Source of the DNA: Planctomycetaceae bacterium
GTDB taxonomy: Bacteria; Planctomycetota; Planctomycetia; Planctomycetales; Planctomycetaceae
Reading direction: 5' to 3'
DNA length: 64,000 nt
Assembly: GCA_017795105.1 (NCBI GenBank)
Contig: CP051247.1
Coordinates: 5,791,001 to 5,855,000, forward strand
In this document: piece by piece, positions 43,001 to 51,962 of the stretch
How positions within the stretch are numbered: the stretch's first letter is position 1
Layout: every line of letters begins with the position of its first letter
The notes under the pieces: model-generated
Told to the model about the DNA's origin: nothing
Database searches by the model: none
What the model saw: the letters and a program-made list of their open reading frames with translations, nothing else
Made by a program: the position numbers and the translations under genes

Positions 43001-46000
43001 GCGGTACCTTGACGGTGAAGCGATCGAAGTCGTGCAGACGCGACTCGAATCCTCGAATCCAACCGATGTGATCACATTCGGCGACTGCTTCTACTTCTCG
43101 GCGTTCGACCCGGTTTACGGTCGTGAGCTTTGGGTGAGTGATGGCACGGAAGCTGGCACGACCTTGTTTAAGGACATCAATCCCGGAGCCGGATCGTCGA
43201 CGCCGGGTTATTTTGAAGTCGTTGGAGATCAGCTGTTCTTTGTCGCCAGCGATAATGGAAATGGAACCGAGCTGTGGGTGAGCGACGGAACGGCCGCGGG
43301 AACTCTGTTGGTCAAGGATATCCGGCCAGGCAGCGTCTCTTCGACGCCTCGCGATCTGACCGCCGTTGGCGATCTTTTGTTCTTTGAAGCCTACGACTCG
43401 ACGGCCGGCTACTCTCTCTGGATGAGCGATGGCACCAGCGCGGGCACAGTACTGGTAAAAGACATCAACGCCAGCGCTCTGACCGGGACACTGAATAACT
43501 TTACCGCTGTCGGGGATCTGCTCTACTTTCAGGCGAGCGACGCGGCGACCGGAACCGAACTCTGGGTGAGCGATGGCACCAGTGCCGGGACGACGCTTGT
43601 GAAAGATATCAACAGCGGAAGTGCGTCCTCGTCCCCGGCCAATCTCCTGGCTGTCGGTGGGCAGTTGTTCTTCTCAGCTGATGATGGCGTCAATGGACGT
43701 GAGCTGTGGGTCACGGACGGGACGACCGGAGGCACGCGACTCGTCAAGGATATCTATGCCGGAGCTGACGCATCGCTCCCCACCAGCCTCGTTGCTCTTG
43801 GCGACTCCGTCTATTTCCGGGCGAATGACGGAGTCAACGGAGCCGAGTTGTGGGTCAGCGACGGAACGCTCGAGGGGACTCAGCTGCTGAAGGACATTCG
43901 CTCTGGCAACGAATCCTCGAGTCCCCAGTATCTCACCGTTATTGGCGACCAGATTTACTTCTCTGCTGGCGATGGAACAACAGGGAACGAGCTCTGGGTG
44001 AGCGATGGAACCTCGGAGGGGACGCGGCTGCTCAAAGATGTTCGGCTGGGAGCAGAATCGTCCACTCCGATGGACTTCACCGCTGTGGGAGATCAGCTCT
44101 TCTTCCGCATGCTGGAGCAAGAGAGAGCGTTCCCGCAAACAGACAGTTTTCAACTGTGGGTGACCGACGGTACGGAGACGGGCACGCGGCTGGTTGACGG
44201 TTTGTTCGAAGGCCCATTTGGGGTCGATCCGCAATACCTGACGCACTTCGGAAGTTCGCTTGTCTTCCGCGGCTTCAGCGACGAGAGCGGATATGAGCTT
44301 TGGGTGGCCGATGTGAATCACACGCCGGAAGTTATTGCACCAGTCACGGTCGCGCGGAATGAAAGCGATAGCGAGTTCATCCTCGATCTGACTTCGGGGA
44401 CGACCGATGTCGATCCTGGCGATACGCTCAGCGTGAGCAACCTGCAACTGGTCTCAGGCGATGACAGCGGCGTGACTGTAACGGGGAACAGCCTGACCAT
44501 TACGCCAGCCGCATATGAATCGCTTTCCCAGGGGGAGACCGAAGTTCTCAGCTATTCCTATCGGGTTGTCGATCGCTTCGGCAGCCGAGTGGATCAGACG
44601 GCGACCATCACAATTACCGGTGTCGATTCGCCGCCGCGAGTCTCCTTGCAGAATCAGGTCTCGACGTTGAGTGAAGCAACCGATACGACGGCTCGATTAA
44701 AGGTGGCCGATATCGCTGTCACCGACGATGGCGGAACTCCCCTGCTGAGTCTCAGCGGTACGAACGCGGCGAGCTTTGAGATTGATGGGACCGAACTTTA
44801 TCTTGTTGCCGGAGCCGAGCTCGATTTTGAGACGGCACCGTCCCTCACTGTCACGGTGGAAGTTGATGACGCCAGTATCGGCGGCAGTCCAGATGGAACG
44901 GCGGTGCTGACGATCAGCATTACCGATGTGAATGAGGCTCCCAATGTTCGGATTCAGGATCCTCTAAATCTCCTGGCCGAAAGCGCCGACACGAGCAGTC
45001 CGATCAAGGTCGGCGAGATCGTGATTGTCGACGATGCCATGGGACTGAACGTGATCAGCCTCACGGGTCCTGATGCCGCAATGTTCGAGATCAACGGGAG
45101 CGAACTCCGTCTCCGTGCCGGTGCCAGCCTGGACAAGGCGACCAATCCCCAACTTGAAGTCATCGTGCAGGTGGACGACCCGAACGTCGGAACAACGCCG
45201 GATGGATCGGCCTCTCTGACCATCGACATCAACCAGACGCCCGCTGTCGAACTGCAGAACGTCGTGGCGAGTCTGACAGAAGATGCGGAGACCACGTCTC
45301 GCATTCGAATCGCCGATATCACGGTCGATGACGACGATCTCGGAACGAACGTTCTCCGACTGTCGGGAGCCGATGCGGGACTGTTCGAACTCGACGGAAA
45401 TGTCCTCTATCTTCGGGCCGGCACAGCACTCGATTTTGAAACGAATCCCGAATTGGGCGTGACGGTCGAAGTCTATGATTCGACGCTGGGGAGCGAGACG
45501 GACGATGTCGCGTTGCTTTCCGTTGCCATTACGGATGTCAACGAGGAGCCGAGTGTTGCTCTGCAGAATGCAGTGACGAATCTGCCTGAGGATACGAATA
45601 CGTCGACTCGCCTGAAAGTCGCCGATATCGTTGTGACCGACGATGCATTGGGAACGAACACGCTGCTCCTTGGTGGCGAAGATCAGGCTCTCTTCGAGAT
45701 CGAAGGGACCGAGTTGTTCCTCAGGGCCGGCGCGGTGATTGACTACGAAACGAATCCAGGCCTCAACGTCATCGTCCAGGTTGATGATCCTTCTTTGGGG
45801 GCGACCGCAGAAGATGAGGTCTCGCTGGAGATCGCCGTGGAGGATGTCGTCGAAGGTCCACCGCCGATCCCGACTTCCTCAATCGTTGGTTTCGTGAATG
45901 GGAACTGGTGGCAGTCGAGTGTCGATGTCGACGGGAACTATGCCGCTTCGGTCGCGGCGTCGGGCCCGGCCAGTCTGTTCCGTGAAGCCGTCCAGGGGGA

Positions 46001-47054
46001 CTTTAACGGAGATGGCGTTCAGGACATCGCGGTCTGGCTGTTCAATGGAGAGTGGCGCGTCGGGATCGCGAACGGAGCGGGGCAGTTCACCTTTACGACC
46101 TGGACTTCGTGGACGCATCCCGAGATCAAAGAGATCCATGTCGGCGACTTCAACGACGACGGCCGCGATGACATCATCGGACTGTTCCGAAGGGGCAATC
46201 GGGGTCGCTGGTGGGTGGCTCAGTCGGATGGCTCGCGTTTCGCGAATCGGCACTGGGGGGATTACGGGAACTACGACGGCATTGAGACGGTGCTCGTTGG
46301 CAATTTCGACGGCCTGAAAGGGGATGACCTGACCGTGGTCGCGACCTCAGGAGTCGTGTGGATGGTCAAGACAAGTAACACACGATTCCAGTACCTGAAC
46401 TCGCATCGCTGGAGTCTTTCGAACGGATTCGACTTTGTGCAGGTGGGCGACTTCAACGGGGACAACCGGGACGACGTCCTCGCTGTCTTTGGGACTGGAG
46501 TCAACCGCAGTGTGTTCGTTGCCAAGTCGATTGGTCCGGCAGATGGCTTCTACAGCAGCAAGTGGAGCGAATGGACCGTGAATCAATCTCTGGATGCAGT
46601 CGTTGTCGGCGACTTCGACGGAGATGGCCGTTCGAATGTGGCGGCTCTCTTCAATGGCACGAAGCTCTGGTACGGCGCTTCTGACGGCCGTCATTTCATA
46701 ATGCGGTTCTGGCTCAACTGGAGCGCGGTCTCGGGGGGCGTTGTTGATGTGACGGTCGGAGACTGGAATGGCGACGGACTGGCGGATGTGTTCGGCCGAA
46801 CCTCGGACGGGAAATGGCGGGCGGCTGAATCGACCGGTTCCGCCTTTGTCGATCGCTTCGTCGTTGCCTGGTCGTCGTCGGTCACCTGGAACCATGTGAT
46901 GATCGGAAACTTCACCACCACTCAAGCGGCTGCGCCCGTTCAGCCTCCGCGGTCAACCAGCGACGACTCCGTGGCTGCGCCGCAGGCGTCTTCAGACGAC
47001 TTCTCAGCCTTTGGGGACGACGCAACGCTGGATCTGCTCTACGACTGGAGCTAA
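40059..47054 (+). CDS. Giant surface protein: metzincin domain, ELWxxDGT, cadherin-like and FG-GAP repeats
   Basis: The start is the ATG 40059 (MLVENWLSFLL), with GGAG five bases ahead, giving about 2331 residues; the frame is open from 39888. The N-terminal LEPR-XLL-like motif reads RIAEQLELRVLLSG. A metzincin-type zinc site HEIAHTLSLSH (279-289) is followed by a Met-turn-like SPLMGTG (Met306). Two cadherin-like units lie at about 356-565. A long array of 'ELWVxDGTxxGTxLVKDI' repeats fills about 566-1420. Another Ca-binding-like unit and four more cadherin-like repeats ending VTDVNE follow to about 1935, then FG-GAP/VCBS repeats (GDFNGDGVQDIAVW) to about 2284. This is a secreted adhesin or surface metalloprotease. 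Usual metzincins have G in HExxHxxGxxH; here it is L, so activity is uncertain. Confidence 0.85.
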   Translation: MLVENWLSFLLKRTTSHSARKISSTWNAMSRRRRHGRLRIAEQLELRVLLSGDDDHDHHHTAGVDVLEGYYTWEEFLELESTEFAVPPGMPPGGEYQAQPDGGHEADVLTIVLDFKDSDDATSTDLFGNVVGEFDVTAYGFTVGDFGTIVDAIMEEVDDDFFHELIGTVANSSEQDLAIDFVVGDVGTPYAGASEYYYVQIGTGISGDHTNGGILGVAAASAVRDEDGTANIYSLDNGAIVASIFTDIIQGMGGLTPSNALSSGNLEYTTHAITGTLSHEIAHTLSLSHIDKSGSTQPTAGASPLMGTGAIDLPNQDRITDREFSLSGVDGQNDGAARNHVQQLVDAVGLHDAPNDPPTVALQNTTTSFPENTDTSSRIKVADIVITDDGAGVNTLALSGADAGQFKIDGLELFLSAGTTLNYESQAALEVNVTVDDTAVGNTPDDSAALTVTVTDVNETPSLTLNDYGLTFEDEQGVSQRTAVAEVTVVDDALGENVLTLSGPHAALFELEGNVLFLIAGVDLRDYADVTLSVVIEVDDESVGGTPDASVNVSIDVDDVDVFITTRQLKDIADSKTVGGSNLREMGGQLFFTASISPYGTELWTSDGTIEGTTILKDILIGAGSASPEDLTVVGNQLFFTAIDAENGRELWVTDGTREGTVLVNDLTPGLQSTTLVENAAAGGMLFFVDSLSNLWVSDGTEAGTSLVRNANGDQPIGPGELFSTGNRIFFRAAGSGTGDELWTSDGTAEGTYLVKDIRAGGNSSSPQEFAVVGNLVYFQADDGTNGAELWVTDGTEQGTTLLSDINPGADGSTPALLTVVGSQVYFQADDGINGTELWVTDGTELGTRLVRNLMAGDVSSSFESLTAFDGRLFFVTNDGLNGSEIWSTDGTEQGTALFADLNPGVASASPAQLTVIGDQLYFQADDGSTGVELWSTDGTQLGTARVDDLNSGSGSSNPTSFTMVGDRLYFSANDGDGDRLRYLDGEAIEVVQTRLESSNPTDVITFGDCFYFSAFDPVYGRELWVSDGTEAGTTLFKDINPGAGSSTPGYFEVVGDQLFFVASDNGNGTELWVSDGTAAGTLLVKDIRPGSVSSTPRDLTAVGDLLFFEAYDSTAGYSLWMSDGTSAGTVLVKDINASALTGTLNNFTAVGDLLYFQASDAATGTELWVSDGTSAGTTLVKDINSGSASSSPANLLAVGGQLFFSADDGVNGRELWVTDGTTGGTRLVKDIYAGADASLPTSLVALGDSVYFRANDGVNGAELWVSDGTLEGTQLLKDIRSGNESSSPQYLTVIGDQIYFSAGDGTTGNELWVSDGTSEGTRLLKDVRLGAESSTPMDFTAVGDQLFFRMLEQERAFPQTDSFQLWVTDGTETGTRLVDGLFEGPFGVDPQYLTHFGSSLVFRGFSDESGYELWVADVNHTPEVIAPVTVARNESDSEFILDLTSGTTDVDPGDTLSVSNLQLVSGDDSGVTVTGNSLTITPAAYESLSQGETEVLSYSYRVVDRFGSRVDQTATITITGVDSPPRVSLQNQVSTLSEATDTTARLKVADIAVTDDGGTPLLSLSGTNAASFEIDGTELYLVAGAELDFETAPSLTVTVEVDDASIGGSPDGTAVLTISITDVNEAPNVRIQDPLNLLAESADTSSPIKVGEIVIVDDAMGLNVISLTGPDAAMFEINGSELRLRAGASLDKATNPQLEVIVQVDDPNVGTTPDGSASLTIDINQTPAVELQNVVASLTEDAETTSRIRIADITVDDDDLGTNVLRLSGADAGLFELDGNVLYLRAGTALDFETNPELGVTVEVYDSTLGSETDDVALLSVAITDVNEEPSVALQNAVTNLPEDTNTSTRLKVADIVVTDDALGTNTLLLGGEDQALFEIEGTELFLRAGAVIDYETNPGLNVIVQVDDPSLGATAEDEVSLEIAVEDVVEGPPPIPTSSIVGFVNGNWWQSSVDVDGNYAASVAASGPASLFREAVQGDFNGDGVQDIAVWLFNGEWRVGIANGAGQFTFTTWTSWTHPEIKEIHVGDFNDDGRDDIIGLFRRGNRGRWWVAQSDGSRFANRHWGDYGNYDGIETVLVGNFDGLKGDDLTVVATSGVVWMVKTSNTRFQYLNSHRWSLSNGFDFVQVGDFNGDNRDDVLAVFGTGVNRSVFVAKSIGPADGFYSSKWSEWTVNQSLDAVVVGDFDGDGRSNVAALFNGTKLWYGASDGRHFIMRFWLNWSAVSGGVVDVTVGDWNGDGLADVFGRTSDGKWRAAESTGSAFVDRFVVAWSSSVTWNHVMIGNFTTTQAAAPVQPPRSTSDDSVAAPQASSDDFSAFGDDATLDLLYDWS
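41755..44320 (+). repeat. Tandem repeat array encoding ELWxxDGT units
   Basis: At least 16 clear copies and two degenerate ones of a unit of about 50 codons (about 150 bases) follow one another. The consensus is 'GDQLFFxADDGxxGxELWVSDGTxxGTxLVKDIxxGxxSSxPxxLTVV'-like; the shared core is ELW[VT][ST]DGT. Many copies are alike at the DNA level (for example gagctgtgggtgagcgacgg-type stretches), but none is identical over its full length. It is a beta-propeller or stalk-forming array of the giant protein. Confidence 0.85.
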
Positions 47055-47064
47055 TCGCGAAGTT

Positions 47065-48015
47065 TCATCGCTGATTGTTTGCGTCGGTCGTGCCGTAGAT
47101 TGAGAAACCGAGTGTTGTCTGAGCGCTTCGCAGGGTGATGAATCCTTGCGGAGTTCGATCAGACGGCTCGTTGAAGATGCGAAGCGGCCCGCCGGAACGT
47201 TCGCGAAGCATGAGTGCCGTATTGCCGCCTCCCCAGAGATTAGCGGCGTCGTAGACTCCGAGACCGACCATCCAGTCCTCGAGTGTGTCTGTCGTCGTGC
47301 CAGTCGCGGTTCCGGGGGCGCGGCCATCCACGATGAGTAGCGTGATGTGCGTTCCGGACTCATCGATGCCGATTGCCGTTCGAGGATGCTGGCTTGTCGC
47401 CGTACTGGAGTCCCCTTTCGAAAGGCGGCAGGCGACTCCATTCTCGACCAGCTGACCTGTATGTGTTGGGAAGACATGTTCGGCATCGTCGGGAACCGAC
47501 AGCGACGGGCCAATCGAGAAACGCCCGTCGCGATGCATAACCACGACTGTCGCCCGGCTTTCCTCGGGCGGCGGCGCAAGCCATCTGCCGTTGATCATCG
47601 TGCAGGGATACGCTTTCCCCCAGCCGTCCCCGGCGTTGCTGCTTTCTGGAGGCTGCACGAGAACTCCCGCGTTCACCGCGATATCGAACCGCATCCGCTC
47701 CGCAGTGGCAAGGACCGTCAGGTTGGTCGCATGGAACTCGCCAGGCCCGTCGGGATCGGGACCACCCAACGAGAACGAGGGGCGAATCTGGGCTTCGGTC
47801 AGATCGAGGTGAACGGCGTAGACGGAGCGGGGAACTGGATCGCGGAGCTTCCAGATCTGGAGTTCCACTCCGGGGGCAAGAGTCGTCTCTTCCGTCGGCG
47901 GCGGAAGGGGATCGGCGTATGCCCGTTCGATTCCGCAAAGCAAAGCCAGCAGGAGTGTAAGGCGGCCGGCCCAGCGCACATCGGCGTGATCAAGAGCCTG
48001 AAATAGTCGCTTCAT
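47065..48015 (-). CDS. Secreted phosphodiester glycosidase (NAGPA) family protein, altered motif
   Basis: The protein begins MKRLFQALDHADVRWAGRLT with a signal peptide ending near AYA-DP (ATG 48015; the frame is open to 48084). It shows the NAGPA-type core HPRTAIGIDESGTHITLLIV and then NLWGGGNTALML, where the family normally has NLDGGGS. The Asp-to-Trp and Ser-to-Asn changes fall in the best-known signature, so it may be inactive or bind something else. Members cleave N-acetylglucosamine from phosphodiesters. It is convergent with the giant surface-protein gene and lies downstream of the FecR-like gene on the same strand, sharing 13 bases between its stop side and that gene's end. Confidence 0.75.
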   Translation of the reverse strand: MKRLFQALDHADVRWAGRLTLLLALLCGIERAYADPLPPPTEETTLAPGVELQIWKLRDPVPRSVYAVHLDLTEAQIRPSFSLGGPDPDGPGEFHATNLTVLATAERMRFDIAVNAGVLVQPPESSNAGDGWGKAYPCTMINGRWLAPPPEESRATVVVMHRDGRFSIGPSLSVPDDAEHVFPTHTGQLVENGVACRLSKGDSSTATSQHPRTAIGIDESGTHITLLIVDGRAPGTATGTTTDTLEDWMVGLGVYDAANLWGGGNTALMLRERSGGPLRIFNEPSDRTPQGFITLRSAQTTLGFSIYGTTDANNQR

Positions 48016-48028
48016 GGCAGACGCAAAG

Positions 48029-49744
48029 TTATTCCGAATGGTAGGGGCTGACAGACGCAAAGGTGGGACCGAGTCGAAGTTCATCGAAGTCGGTGGAATA
48101 GCGGCCTTCGATGAGAACGCTGCGGAGACGAAACTCTGGTGTGGTGAAGTTGAAGGCCGCCTGGGAATCGGCAGGGATCGTCGACAGCTCTGGATTCAGC
48201 CAGCCATGCACCTGTTCCCGGCCCGGTTGAAACTGAATGCGGACGACGTAGAAAACGGCTTCATCAGCCGGAATCGTACTCGCATAAGGACCGTCGAAGT
48301 CCCCGTTGTTCTGGTCAACCTCGACACTCCAGAGACTGGTGTCCGGTCCGGGAAGGCGTCCGAGCCGAAGTCCCGTGTGCTCATTTCCAATACGGAGAAA
48401 CGCGTACCGAGTTCCGCCGGCACTGCCATAGGATTGTGCAAGAAAACTCAGCCAGACGATCGAGCCGTCCGCACCAATGCCGTGAGAATCTCGGGTTTCT
48501 TCCGGCCAGGCCTCGAGATCGATCTTTCGCTCAGAGCGGCTCTTTGAACCGAACGAAGTTCGCAGCTGACCACCCGACGTTCGGAGCAGATATCCCCTGG
48601 GATCTCGGAAAGACAGGCCTTCGATGTCTCTCCGATCCTGCGATGTACTTCGCCGCAGCGGAGCGTGATCAACACTTGAGCCGAGGCTGCCACTCTCCTG
48701 CCAGCAGGCTTCCCAGCCCCAGCCACCATGTTCAAGGCTGATGCCCGCATGTGTGAACTTCGAGCTGGTCGGAAGAGTTTCGGGGTAGTCGAAACCTTCA
48801 TAGAGCAGGGGGGCGTCGAGAGGCTGGGGATAGGATGCGTTCAAAGCAGACTGCACGCGGCCCAGTTGCCGATTCACCCAGTCCGACTCAACGGCGATCA
48901 CTCTGCCACCTTCAATCCAGACGGCCTGTCCGGCAAGCAGCGACTGGTTGCTTCCGGATTCTCGTGGCGGCCTGTGCTGAAATTCAACTTCGCCATCGAG
49001 GACGGAGAGAACGGTGCCGGTCTCGGAGGAGGTGTGCAGAACGAAGCGGGTTGACTGATCGACGAACAGGGTCGCGTTACTGGTTCGCATCTTCCAGCTC
49101 TGCGCATCTGCACCGTCGCCCCAGGCCACGCCGCATCCTCCTTCGAGCAGTGAGAACTCCGCCTGACCGAGTTTGGCGAACCGGGCAGGACCGGTCACGA
49201 CGAAGCGGCTGGATGGTCCGATTCGGTACTCCGCGATTCCGGTGGTCAGCGACTTTTTCTCATTCAGAGCCCAGCTGGAATAGAGCGGGTCCGGAGCTTC
49301 GGTAGCCCAATGAACTCCAGCTGAGGTCCGGTGTTCCGGGCCCACGACCCTGGGCTTTGGAAGTCCTTCATGATTTTTAGGAATATCGATCGCCTGGTCA
49401 CGCTGTTGGGGAAGCAGCAGAACCAGCGAAGTCGTGATTCCGGACACGGCGGCGGCAATCAAAACGACGATGCCCAGCAGAAGCATCCACCGCGGACTTG
49501 GCGGGGGCTCTGCCGGCGTTTGAATAAAAACGATATCGCTTCCGTTTCCGCCAAGTCGTGGCGGGTCCGGCTGTGAAAGTTTGCGGCTGAGCAAGACATG
49601 CAGCATGACTCGCTGAAAGGCGCGATCGGCGTTGTCCGGATCGTCTCTCAGCCATTCGGTCAGCTCGGCGGTTACTTCCGGGGGAAATTCATCCTGTCCG
49701 TCGAGGTGATCATCGATGACGCGGAGAGCATCGGACTCTCTCAT
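48029..49744 (-). CDS. FecR-like membrane protein with lectin-like C-terminus
   Basis: The 571-residue protein starts at ATG 49744 (MRESDALRVIDDHLDGQDEF). It has an N-terminal cytoplasmic anti-sigma-like part of about 85 residues, a membrane segment (MLLLGIVVLIAAAVSG), a FecR-type beta domain (SSRFVVTGPARFAKLGQAEF, SLLEGG, TLFVDQSTRFVLHTSSETGT, VLSVLDGEVEF), and a C-terminal half with LamG/concanavalin-like features. Its start overlaps the upstream ECF sigma gene stop by four bases. Such fusions are common in planctomycetes; it probably transmits an envelope signal to the sigma factor (inference). Confidence 0.75.
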   Translation of the reverse strand: MRESDALRVIDDHLDGQDEFPPEVTAELTEWLRDDPDNADRAFQRVMLHVLLSRKLSQPDPPRLGGNGSDIVFIQTPAEPPPSPRWMLLLGIVVLIAAAVSGITTSLVLLLPQQRDQAIDIPKNHEGLPKPRVVGPEHRTSAGVHWATEAPDPLYSSWALNEKKSLTTGIAEYRIGPSSRFVVTGPARFAKLGQAEFSLLEGGCGVAWGDGADAQSWKMRTSNATLFVDQSTRFVLHTSSETGTVLSVLDGEVEFQHRPPRESGSNQSLLAGQAVWIEGGRVIAVESDWVNRQLGRVQSALNASYPQPLDAPLLYEGFDYPETLPTSSKFTHAGISLEHGGWGWEACWQESGSLGSSVDHAPLRRSTSQDRRDIEGLSFRDPRGYLLRTSGGQLRTSFGSKSRSERKIDLEAWPEETRDSHGIGADGSIVWLSFLAQSYGSAGGTRYAFLRIGNEHTGLRLGRLPGPDTSLWSVEVDQNNGDFDGPYASTIPADEAVFYVVRIQFQPGREQVHGWLNPELSTIPADSQAAFNFTTPEFRLRSVLIEGRYSTDFDELRLGPTFASVSPYHSE

Positions 49745-50388
49745 TTCTGGCCCTCCTGCTGCATGCGGCTCTCGATGCATCGTCCCAATGCGGAACGAAT
49801 CCGATGCAAAAGAACGCGGACCGTGCCCGATGTGGTTTCCATTTCGTCCGCAATCTCCGCCGGAGAGCAGGCATCCCGATAACGCAGCTTGATCAACTTT
49901 CGGTTCTTGCTGCTCAGTCCTTTCAGGCACTCGTCGAGCGCATCGGACTGATCCTGCAACTTCAATGACGCGCGACAGGCCGCCTCGGCCAGCGGTTCCA
50001 GAGCGTCTCCGACCAGGAGATGGCGATCGCGGTAGGTGCGGCGGAAGAAGTCTGCCGTCTTGATCTTGGCAATCCAGAGCGCCCAGGGCGGAAACGGGCG
50101 GTTGGGATCGTAATCTTCGAAACGACGTGAGACTTCGAGGGCCACTTCCTGCAACACATCGTCGGCGTCGCAGGACTGCGGGAGAGAAGCCAGCAGAAAC
50201 GCCTTGACGACCGGCTCAGCCTGAGACCACAGGTCGTTCAAGACACTGCGGTTGGACATGATATCCGAAATTGTCGATGCGTTCTCTTGGCTCATTACGG
50301 AAACCGCATACTCGCCACTTTGGCCGCTTTCGGTCCCGGGGACCAGAACTGTCGTGCTCATATCTTTGCGGGGATCGCTGGAGGGCAT
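49741..50388 (-). CDS. ECF-type sigma factor (planctomycete group)
   Basis: The protein has a low-complexity N-terminus, region 2 (AFLLASLPQSCDADDVLQEV, then PPWALWIAKIKTADFFRR) and region 4 (LKGLSSKNRKLIKLRYRDAC, SPAEIADEMETTSGTVRVLL, HRIRSALGRCI). The start is uncertain: ATGs at 50388, 50361, 50295 and 50259 are all in frame, and only the part from about 50259 (MSNRSVLNDLWSQAEPVVKA) is needed for a normal sigma factor. It overlaps the FecR-like gene by four bases. Confidence 0.85.
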   Translation of the reverse strand: MPSSDPRKDMSTTVLVPGTESGQSGEYAVSVMSQENASTISDIMSNRSVLNDLWSQAEPVVKAFLLASLPQSCDADDVLQEVALEVSRRFEDYDPNRPFPPWALWIAKIKTADFFRRTYRDRHLLVGDALEPLAEAACRASLKLQDQSDALDECLKGLSSKNRKLIKLRYRDACSPAEIADEMETTSGTVRVLLHRIRSALGRCIESRMQQEGQK

Positions 50389-50931
50389 TGTCACACTCTA
50401 ATGGTCGTTCGATTGTCCCGATCGTTAACAGGAAAAACTCCCCCGGGGAAGAATTCTGACATCGAAGATTAAGAACGGATTAACTTCCAGCGCGCTGCTA
50501 ACAATTTTGAACGAATTGCGACAGTTCATGCAGAGTTGCCAGTCATTCGCGTTCGTGAATGGTCGCACCTGTCTGTATGCGTGTTCCGGTTTTACGGGCG
50601 ACTCATCAGTATGCGTCGATCAGTGCGCCGTCTGTACAGCAATCGTTGGCCGAACGTCGGTTAAGTGCAGGTGGGAAGCTGATCGCGAGGCTGTGAAGAA
50701 GTAGAAATGCGGATCGCGATAATCGCGATGGTACGTCCCCAATCGGGCAACTTGCCGGACGGAGATGTGGTTGTTGATGATGAAGAGTAAACTGACATTT
50801 TGATGAAGAACCCTCGGCAACGAGGCACGGAAGATTGATGCCAGCGTCAATCGTCGTGAAGATGAAACGCGTGGTGTAAACGACCGTTGTGGCAGCGGTC
50901 GGCGGCGCGGAGGAATGTACGGGAGAGCGGA
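50389..50931. other. Divergent intergenic region
   Basis: This 543-base gap lies between the sigma-factor gene and the second NAGPA-type gene. A 65-codon plus-strand frame (50507-50704) begins with TTG and contains many cysteines, but it has no clear ribosome binding site or family likeness. I see promoter space for two genes but no recognisable element. Confidence 0.45.
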
Positions 50932-51876
50932 GTGATTCGACAAAATCTGGCCCTGAGAGACGTTGAACGCGTCGCGAACAGTCTTGCAGTGTTGGCCGCT
51001 ATCGTTCTCGGATTGCTGTGCGGCTTCTCTTCGCAAGTCGCGGCCGCAGACGACTCCAGTGAGTTGGTGGTTCGTCTGAATCATCCGCCGCGAGAGACGG
51101 ACCGTGCTCCGGTTTCGATCTGGACGGAATCGACTCAGTCGCCAAATCCATTGGCCGCGTCGTATATGCGGGTCGATCTGCACTCGCCGCTGATTGAGTT
51201 ATTCGTGATGGTCGCTGAAGATCCCGATGGAGAGGGGCCGGCGGAGGCCACTCTGACGATGCCGGTCGACCTGCTGAATCAACGGAAAGGTCTGGCGGCT
51301 GTGAATGCCAATGCATTCAGCAAGGTCCATCCGGAAGATCGCTTTCTCCCCTGGGCCGAAGGCATGCACGTCAATATGATCGGTATTGCCGTTTCGGACG
51401 GAGAGTTCTGCAGCCCCCTCGACAATCCGCGGTACTCGAACAGTCAGGTCGCGTTCTGGCTCAACCGGTTTAGCGAGCCGCAGATCAGTCGCCCGGCCGA
51501 AACGATCGATGTACGCCAGGCCGTCGGGGACTTCTGTGCTGTGCTAATTCGCGATGGACAACTGATTCCCGAAGAAGGGGGCCCTCGACATCCGCGGACC
51601 GCTCTCGGCTTCGATGACAGTCATCAGTATCTGCTGCTGGTCGTCGTTGATGGACGACGGAACGGATACAGCGACGGGGTGACGATGCACGAACTCGCCC
51701 AACTGCTGATCGATCACGGCTGTCAGAATGCGATCAACCTCGACGGAGGCGGGAGTTCGATCATGCTGTCTCGTAACACAGAATCGGAGGCACCGATCAC
51801 AGTCAATCGCCCGTCCAGTAACGCCCATCGTCCCATCCCGGCCATGATTGGCGTGAGGCGTCGAGTCGCCCGCTAG
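50932..51876 (+). CDS. Secreted phosphodiester glycosidase (NAGPA) family protein
   Basis: The 314-residue protein starts at GTG 50932 with GGGAG ahead (the frame begins with a TTG at 50887). It has a signal peptide (LAVLAAIVLGLLCGFSSQVA). It carries the NAGPA signature HPRTALGFDDSHQYLLLVVV then DGRRNGYSDGVTMHELAQLL and NLDGGGSSIML, with the conserved Asp and Ser present, unlike the paralogue at 47065-48015. It probably hydrolyses a glycosyl phosphodiester outside the cytoplasm; substrate unknown. The dihydroorotate dehydrogenase gene follows 86 bases later. Confidence 0.85.
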   Translation: MIRQNLALRDVERVANSLAVLAAIVLGLLCGFSSQVAAADDSSELVVRLNHPPRETDRAPVSIWTESTQSPNPLAASYMRVDLHSPLIELFVMVAEDPDGEGPAEATLTMPVDLLNQRKGLAAVNANAFSKVHPEDRFLPWAEGMHVNMIGIAVSDGEFCSPLDNPRYSNSQVAFWLNRFSEPQISRPAETIDVRQAVGDFCAVLIRDGQLIPEEGGPRHPRTALGFDDSHQYLLLVVVDGRRNGYSDGVTMHELAQLLIDHGCQNAINLDGGGSSIMLSRNTESEAPITVNRPSSNAHRPIPAMIGVRRRVAR

Positions 51877-51962
51877 ACAAACAGGCCTCGTGTAGACGGC
51901 GAAGAAGTCATCCTCCATAATTGCCCGTTCGACCAGAAAACGACAGGGAATGAGGCACCGGG

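Noticed and set aside
50507..50704. 65-codon cysteine-rich frame with TTG start
   Set aside because: No ribosome binding site and no known pattern; could be chance.
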